64,000 nt of DNA from Gordionus sp. m RMFG-2023 (lineage: Eukaryota > Nematomorpha > Gordioida > Chordodea > Parachordodidae). The stretch is from positions 35,813,366-35,877,365 of the forward strand of contig NC_088777.1 of assembly GCF_954871325.1 (NCBI RefSeq), in the 5' to 3' direction. The position numbers and the translations under genes were made by a program. Numbering within the stretch: the first letter of the stretch is position 1; every line of letters begins with the position of its first letter. This document shows, piece by piece, positions 58,124-64,000 of this stretch. The notes below the pieces were generated by a model. The model was not told where the DNA came from, ran no database searches, and saw only the letters and a list, made by a program, of their open reading frames with translations.

Positions 58124-59778
58124 TGTTACATTTGAATATTTATTATTGTAAGATATATTTAAAGGTCACCTTATATTTGTATATTATATTATTCCGACAT
58201 GTAATATATTATCAAGGTTAATCAAATTGCATATTATTAGAAGTTAAATTGGATAATTATATAAATGTATATATACCAAAAGAATTACAAATAAAAGTAT
58301 TATCGTTTTAAAAACTTTAATCGGTATAATATTTGGCAACGAGGTAAAAGGTCGCGCGGTTTTCGGTCTTCGGTCAAGTTAAAAATTATATAGAATTATA
58401 ATTTTTTTTTGTTAAAAAAAATAATAAATAAATTGATTTAGCAATTATGGATAAAAGATTAATGAGATAAATGGGCTACTGACGACTATAGACACATAAA
58501 ATATCCTCAAAATTTTCTATTGATAGAGGAGCAATTGATTTCATTAGAGTCGCGGCCCCACTGAATCCATAATTATGAATTAAGAATTCGCGATCAATTA
58601 ATCGCCGGAGAACTATGTTTACGATACCCAGATACTAAAGACGAAGACCAACCGTGAAACTTAAACAAAATTATAGAATTTATGATAATGATAAAGGGCA
58701 CTATCAAAAGGATAGATGAAGCCTATTTAGATTCCATGGATAATGATAAAGGGCACTATCAAAAGGATAGCCTATTTAGATTCCATGGATTATAGAATTT
58801 ATATGAAAAAGGGCACAATCAAAATGATTGATGCAGCCTATTTAGATTTCTATGGATTATAGAATTTTCGATTTCCATGGATTATAGAATTTATGATAAT
58901 GATAAAGGGCACTATCAAGAGGATAGATGCAGCCTATTTAGATTCCATGGATTATAGAATTTATGATAATGATAAAGGGCACTATCAATAGAATTTATGA
59001 TATAAAGAGCACTATCAAAATGATTGATACAGCCTATTTGGATTTCCAGGGATTATAGAATTTGACTTATCGTTACCAACATATGTAGAAATTAACATGA
59101 TCAACAATATAATGATAATGGTAACGTGAATATTGATAAACTATATAGAGTAACCTGGAGTACTCTAATGGTAGTGGTACGTAAAACTTCAGGTGAACTA
59201 CGATTGAAAATAATTCTACCAACGAATCGCAAAAATCGCTATAGATCTACAGATAAATGATAAAATAAAGCGAAAATAAAACAGTGATGGTGGGAACAAT
59301 TGGTCGAAAAACTAGAATCGCCATCACAATCCTGGAAAAGGGAAGAAGAAAAATGAAAAAAAAAATGAACGTACAAAACCGTATTAAAACATCCCGACCA
59401 TCTACGCGAAATCAAATCAATAATAACAATGAACCAAGTCAAAAAAGAAGGCAAACGGGTTATCCAACAAGGGAACTAAAGCCAACAAAAAGATTAATAG
59501 ATGAACTTGAACTTGGTAAATAAAACGATTGGTAGACGATCTTAACTTGGTGGGAAAGAAGATATGTTACATTTGAATATTTATTATTGTAAGATATATT
59601 TAAAGATCACCTTATATTTGTATATTATATTATTCCGACATGTAATATTATATTATCGAGGTTAATCAAATTGCATATTATTAGAAGTTAAATTGGATAA
59701 TTATATAAATGTATATATACCAAAAGAATTACAAATAAAAGTATTATCGTTTTTTTTAAAACTTTAATCGATATAATA
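58124..59778 (+). mobile_element. Miniature LTR element (TRIM/LARD-like fossil)
   Basis: LTRs of about 208-214 bp at 58124-58331 and 59565-59778 begin TGTTACATTTGAATATTTAT. They are flanked by a perfect 5-bp duplication AGAAG (58119-58123, 59779-59783). Directly after the left LTR, TTTGGCAACGAGGTAAAAGG is a primer-binding-site candidate. Directly before the right LTR, GGTGGGAAAGAAGATA is a polypurine tract. The LTRs differ at only a few positions, so it is young. The 1.2-kb interior has no recognisable gag or pol, and half of it is a minisatellite. It looks structurally whole as a non-autonomous element. Confidence 0.85.
58670..59065. repeat. Minisatellite inside the miniature LTR element
   Basis: About six irregular units share GATAATGATAAAGGGCACTA, TCAAAAGGATAGATGCAGCC and TATTTAGATTCCATGGATTA, followed by TAGAATTTAT. 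Units vary in length by internal deletion. Confidence 0.85.
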
Positions 59779-61219
59779 AGAAGCTTTGCCCAATTTTATT
59801 TAATTGATCAATCACATAAGGTGATGTCAAAATAAATTATTGTTAGCTCAATAAAACATAGTAAGTTTTCTATATAAATAGTCAATATCTTAAAAAATCA
59901 AACACTATTATTCTTTTTACATTATAATATTTAATTTCTAAAGATAATATTGGCTAAATTATATGTCAATGAATTAAAATCCTATAAAGGCTTCAAATTT
60001 TGATCTCAATAATTAATTATTGTGTCAAATTTTATATTATATATACACTATTTAAATCTTAATTGTACACTTCTCTCAATCATGTTACCCCTGATATTTT
60101 TACTTATTGGATTTTCATAACTGTTTACTCAATCTCATTCTTTCATAATTTGATTATTATATTTGTTTGTTTATCCTACCTTAATATATTTATAATAATC
60201 TATATATTTTAATAAAAATGCTAAATAAATATGAGTAGTTTGCTTATTTATATATATTTTTTAAAAATGGACACTATAATATAGAATATTTCTTTATTAT
60301 ATATATAAATAAACATATTTACAAAAATAAACACACTAAGATAAAATTTGATGTTTGATTTAAAGTTGTTTGTGTTGAATTTACTGGTGATATTCAACAG
60401 TAGTATTTTGATCCTTTGATTGCTCCATCAAAGTATGATACAATCTTGATACTTCACATTTAAAAAAGTATTTATTTGAATGGCTCATACTTTCCAAGCC
60501 TTCTGCCATTGATTGTAGATACAATCTAAAATAATATTAAATTTATAGATAAAAAAATATATTTTAATGGCTTTCAGATGGCACCCTTTCCAAAAGAGCC
60601 AAAAGTCTTTCACCCATAAGTGCATTTATTTTTGAACCAGCTTTGGTGTAGTTTCTTTAGGACTAAAATTGTCAATAGTTTTTTCTGACCTTTATCACTG
60701 GCTTCATGAATTTGATATATTCATATTCAACTTTATCTTTAAGCATGATACAGTTGTATCATGCTGTGGAAACTCCATATCCATGCTAATAAAAATATAA
60801 TTTATCACTGTTCATATATATATTTACCTTAAACTAATAGTTGATAAACTATCTAAAACTTATTCTAAAATGATAATAATATCAATTAATATATTCTAAA
60901 ATTATATAAATACATTCTAAAATTATCTAAAATATAAATTAATATATTCGAAAATTATATAAATATCAATTAATATATTCTAAATGATATAATATCAATT
61001 AATATATGAGATAAATTATACTTACAATTTTTTATCCATTTTCAAATTTTAGCGCAAAATCAAAAAAGCATTAAAAAAAATCAAACCAGTTTCCTTTTTT
61101 TTAACGCTTGCCGTAAAAAATCTAATTTGCGCAATACCATCTAAAATGCATTATTAACTTTTAAAACGGAGCGTTGCAACGCTCAATTTGTGCGCACTAT
61201 GATACAATAATATTTTTAG

Positions 61220-61379
61220 CACATGGAATGATGAAATTACTAAAAGGTTTGCCTGGTTTTGATACCAGTACTTTATATCTAAAGAGATTAAGAAATTTTA
61301 AAGACCAAGTGAACAAATCAGGTTCTAAAGGAGGAAAACATGAATATAAATACAAGAAATATATAAATTTTATGCAAAA
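61220..61379 (+). CDS. Candidate exon of an unrecognised host gene
   Basis: Between the acceptor CAATAATATTTTTAG and the donor CAAAA|GTAAAG the frame reads HGMMKLLKGLPGFDTSTLYL, then KRLRNFKDQVNKSGSKGGKH and EYKYKKYINFMQK. The mix of hydrophobic and basic residues, and both splice sites, look like a true exon (phase 1 in, phase 2 out). It starts 22 bases after the end of the 57561-61198 element, and a hAT begins 24 bases after it. No other exon was found in the remaining window. The family is not recognised. It could instead be a captured or domesticated fragment. Confidence 0.4.
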
Positions 61380-61675
61380 GTAAAGAGAATAAGGATTATG
61401 GTCAGGGTTGCCAGATGTCACGATTTAGCCGTGATTCTCACGATTTCATACCTAATTTTTTACTTACCCACATTTTCTGACACTTCACGATTTTCTCACG
61501 TTTTTTGAGTAAATTAAAATAATCACACTTAGTCGTTTTTAAATTTTTTCAAAATATTTTTAATTGTAGTATTTGTTAATAGTCCAACTAACCAATCATA
61601 TTTATTGACACAACAGAATTCAATTTTTAGAAAGTTTATCAAGTATTCATTATAATATGAATTTAAATAACTATA

Positions 61676-61737
61676 CATTTCTTCTTTTTTTTTTTTTTCT
61701 CTTTAGCTTTCACCTTTTCTGGTGGTAAGCTCCTTCA
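61676..61737 (-). repeat. SINE-like 3' end with poly-A tail inside the hAT
   Basis: On the minus strand GAAGGAGCTTACCACCAGAA, AAGGTGAAAGCTAAAGAG and an A-run of 16. It is nearly the same string as at 18140-18215. A 5'-truncated retroposon is the likely reading. Confidence 0.45.
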
Positions 61738-61959
61738 ACATCTCTCTTATGGATTTATAAATCTTTTATTAAAACTCGTAAAATTTTAAATGAAATAAAT
61801 TAAGGGAAAATATTATAAAAGATCTAAAAAAACATCATCCGTTTTCAATACTAACGGATGCATAGAATAAAGGTAATATAAAAACATTTCCCTTATTACT
61901 TAGATACTTCAACAAAAAGAATGGAATAAATGTTTAATTACTTAAAAATTTTTCTCTGA

Positions 61960-63110
61960 CAGTGAAACCCCTAAAGACAATGCTTGCTAGAAAATTTAAA
62001 ATTCGCTGAACTTGAAATTGCTAATGTAAAGGCCTATTGTGCAGATAACGCATCTGTAAACATTGGGAAAAATTAAAGTATTAAGACAGAAGTGAAAAGC
62101 CTTAGTAATATTATACCAATGGGTTGTATATGCCACATTCTTCACAATTCGTTTAAAAAGGCCATAATTTTTCTTAAATATGATATTAAGAGTATAGTAA
62201 TTAAATGCTATAATGAATTTAGCAACTCGACAAAAAGAGTTACAATTTTAAAGGGTAGAATGGTGCAATTTAAAATGGTCAGTCACTTCGCCATGTTCCA
62301 ACACGCTGGCTTACATTAATCCCGAAGTATTTTCAACCCCTTAAAGAATATTTTTTATCATTATCAGCAACCACACCAATTTTGAAAATAATTTTTGGAG
62401 ATGATTTGGCAGAAGCATATTTAGGTGTTGTCCTTAACGTTAGCACTTTAGTCAATAACATAAATTTACAATTGCAAACTGAAGATGTATTAGCAATATA
62501 TATACATGATCTTATCCTAAAACTAAAGAATTCATTAAATTTAAAAATTCAACAAAATTTTTATGGGAGCATTTCTAAAAATATTTTACAACATAATAAT
62601 GATGTAGAAAAGGCAATAAATTTCAAAAATGAATCAAAGATATTTATAAAAAATATTATAGAATATGTAGAAAAACGTTATGATATTATAGATAATATAT
62701 GGAAATATCTTAGCCCTATGACATTAATATAAAATTTGAACAATTACAAAAAATTATTAGTAATTATAAAATGCCAAACATAGATACAGAAGTATCTTTG
62801 AGGAATATTCACAATTTTATTCCTATTTTGAAGAAAAATAATCAAAAAACAATCACATGAATACCCAAGAAAAATGGATGGATTTTCTTTCTAATAAAAA
62901 TTCACCATTGATAGAGAAAATATGCAATTTTATATTTTTTATTCTACATTCAAATGCTTTATAGAATATTCAGTCTAATGACTACTGCTTTGCAAAAAAG
63001 AACGTCATCATTGGAAGCTGAAATTATGGTTAAACAAAATATAACTATTCATGCAAAGAGTTTTCAGCCTATCTCCACAGTGCCGATGGGAAATCTTTAT
63101 TGCCTCTTTT
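61960..63110 (+). pseudogene. hAT transposase remnant
   Basis: The blocks are CADNASVNIGKN, IIPMGCICHILHNSFKKA, KCYNEFSNSTKRVTILKG, then 62382-62732 with IFGDDLAEAYLGVVLNVSTL and NFYGSISKNIL. Traces of the C-terminal HSNA...dimerisation block lie near 62945. The order parallels 10208-11400. Several stops and shifts break it. Confidence 0.75.
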
Positions 63111-63447
63111 AAAATCATCCATAAAATATAATAATTAATATTATGCTATATTTATAAACATGAGAAAATTATATATCATAATTGTTATTAATATATCAAT
63201 AAAGATTTTCATTGTTTTTAAAATCTTGTTATATTATAACATATTAACTTAGATGAGTATGCTACATCAATTACCCCTGCCGAAGGCCGGTTAAAAGCGG
63301 GCCGAAGGCCTACAAATTGGTGGGTATGGGGGGGAGCGAAGTTCCCCAATTAAAAACTCTTTTTAATATAAGAAAATCTGGCAACCCTGATTATGGTGAG
63401 AGTAAGTAAAAATATATTTTATTATTATCTTCTTTATCTTCGTACAC

Positions 63448-63929
63448 CAGTGACGAAGCGTCCATAGAAGCAAGGGAAGCATTGCTTCCCTTGAAATTTT
63501 TTTTACAAAATTTTTAAATAAACTTAATATAATCTTTGTACTATGCTAAATAAACTAAACTGACTTCGTTAAAAAATTAATATAATTTTTATAACTTAAA
63601 AAAGATTAATATAATTTTTATAACGTTCAACAACACCAAGTGCAGAACGGAGGTTTCCATCTTTAAAAAGAATCAAATCTTATTGCAGAAACAGGATGAG
63701 CCAAAATCGATTATCGAATCTATCTTTGATTTCGATTGAAAAAAAATTATCAAAAAATTTAAAATCTAGAAATAACTTTTATAATGCAGTACTATCATTT
63801 TACTCAAAAACAAAGACGAATACATTTATTTATAAATCTTAATATTTTTATGGTTTGAGTTTGACCAAAATAAAAATAAAATTTTTTTTTGATTGCTTCC
63901 CTAGCAGTGAACTTGACGCTTCGTCACTG
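63448..63929. mobile_element. hAT-derived MITE, 482 bp
   Basis: The ends CAGTGACGAAGCGTCCATAG and ACTTGACGCTTCGTCACTG are inverted repeats, followed inside by AAGCAAGGGAAGC and its partner GCTTCCCT. A perfect 8-bp duplication TCGTACAC flanks it (63440-63447, 63930-63937). No coding; perfect duplications suggest a recent insertion. Confidence 0.88.
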
Positions 63930-64000
63930 TCGTACACACACTATATATATATTATCTAAAAATATAAATTAGAATACATATAATCAAAACGAAAAACAAA

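Larger units (their letters stand above)
57561..61198. mobile_element. Terminal-inverted-repeat DNA transposon with AGTGCGCACAAATTGA ends
   Basis: The left end AGTGCGCACAAATTGAACGT and the reverse complement of the right end (AGTGCGCACAAATTGAGCGT) agree over about 65 bp. AT stands on both outer sides (57559-57560, 61199-61200). A second copy of the terminal motif begins at 57772. The minus strand near 60780-60400 holds scraps of a protein: LMGERLLALLERVPSESH, then LYLQSMAEGLESMSHSNKYF, ending TVEYHQ. They look like the C-terminal part of a Myb/MADF-type protein of the kind PIF/Harbinger elements encode. A 2-bp AT duplication would suit ISL2EU and a TA one Tc1/mariner, so the superfamily is open. 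A miniature LTR element inserted inside. Confidence 0.65.
61403..63389 (+). mobile_element. hAT transposon remnant, same family as 9804-13257
   Basis: The ends CAGGGTTGCCAGATGTCACG and AAATCTGGCAACCCTG are flanked by a perfect 8-bp duplication ATTATGGT (61395-61402, 63390-63397). The left subterminal region repeats CACGATTTAGCCGTG-like strings. It holds broken transposase frames and a SINE-like tail, and near the right end a GC-rich stretch (63262-63345). Confidence 0.88.

Noticed and set aside
59284-59523. 79-codon basic frame in the miniature LTR element
   Set aside because: Low-complexity Lys/Arg/Asn composition next to a minisatellite, with no family match; treated as chance.

Overview
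This is a eukaryotic, very AT-rich window, almost certainly from an invertebrate animal. The signs are GT-AG introns, an intron-containing nuclear tRNA-Ile gene, a recognisable metazoan golgin gene (TMF1), and a dense load of hAT DNA transposons, hAT-derived MITEs, an RTE-like LINE, LTR elements and tRNA-derived SINE pieces. The species cannot be told from the sequence alone.

Host genes, all on the plus strand. (1) 415-8878 is the 3' part of an unrecognised single-pass membrane protein: four phase-compatible exons, with a SEA-like segment, a long Ser/Thr/Asn-rich stretch, one membrane helix and a cytoplasmic tail. (2) 13767-14200 holds the last two exons of a small unrecognised gene. (3) 30897-30984 (minus) is tRNA-Ile(UAU) with a 14-nt intron. 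(4) 31666-56471 is TMF1, a Golgi coiled-coil tether. I could thread 23 exons in one uninterrupted reading frame of 1,372 codons plus stop, from the conserved N-terminus to the conserved C-terminal Rab6-binding/TATA-binding domain. (5) 61220-61379 is a candidate exon of another gene, squeezed between two transposons.

Region by region. 1-8.9 kb is the membrane-protein gene; an RTE-like LINE sits inside a GC-block MITE in intron 1 and a hAT in intron 2. 8.9-14.2 kb holds a hAT of unusual inverted-mosaic structure and gene 2. 14.2-20.4 kb is transposon debris: a short hAT, and a transposase fossil split by an LTR element. 20.7-28.2 kb is a satellite-like tract with a nest of elements: LTR element in satellite, LTR element in LTR element, hAT in that, and a GC-block MITE in the hAT. 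28.7-29.6 kb is a tandem array with a unit of about 115 bp. 30-57 kb holds the tRNA and TMF1; TMF1 introns carry MITEs and, in intron 19, a nearly complete hAT in the same orientation. 57.5-64 kb is a long terminal-inverted-repeat element that itself received a miniature LTR element, then the candidate exon, a hAT and a 482-bp MITE.

Seven hAT or hAT-derived elements have both ends defined by 8-bp target-site duplications (five perfect, two with one mismatch); an eighth small MITE also has a one-mismatch duplication. Exon models were made by eye from splice sites and phase, not from transcripts.
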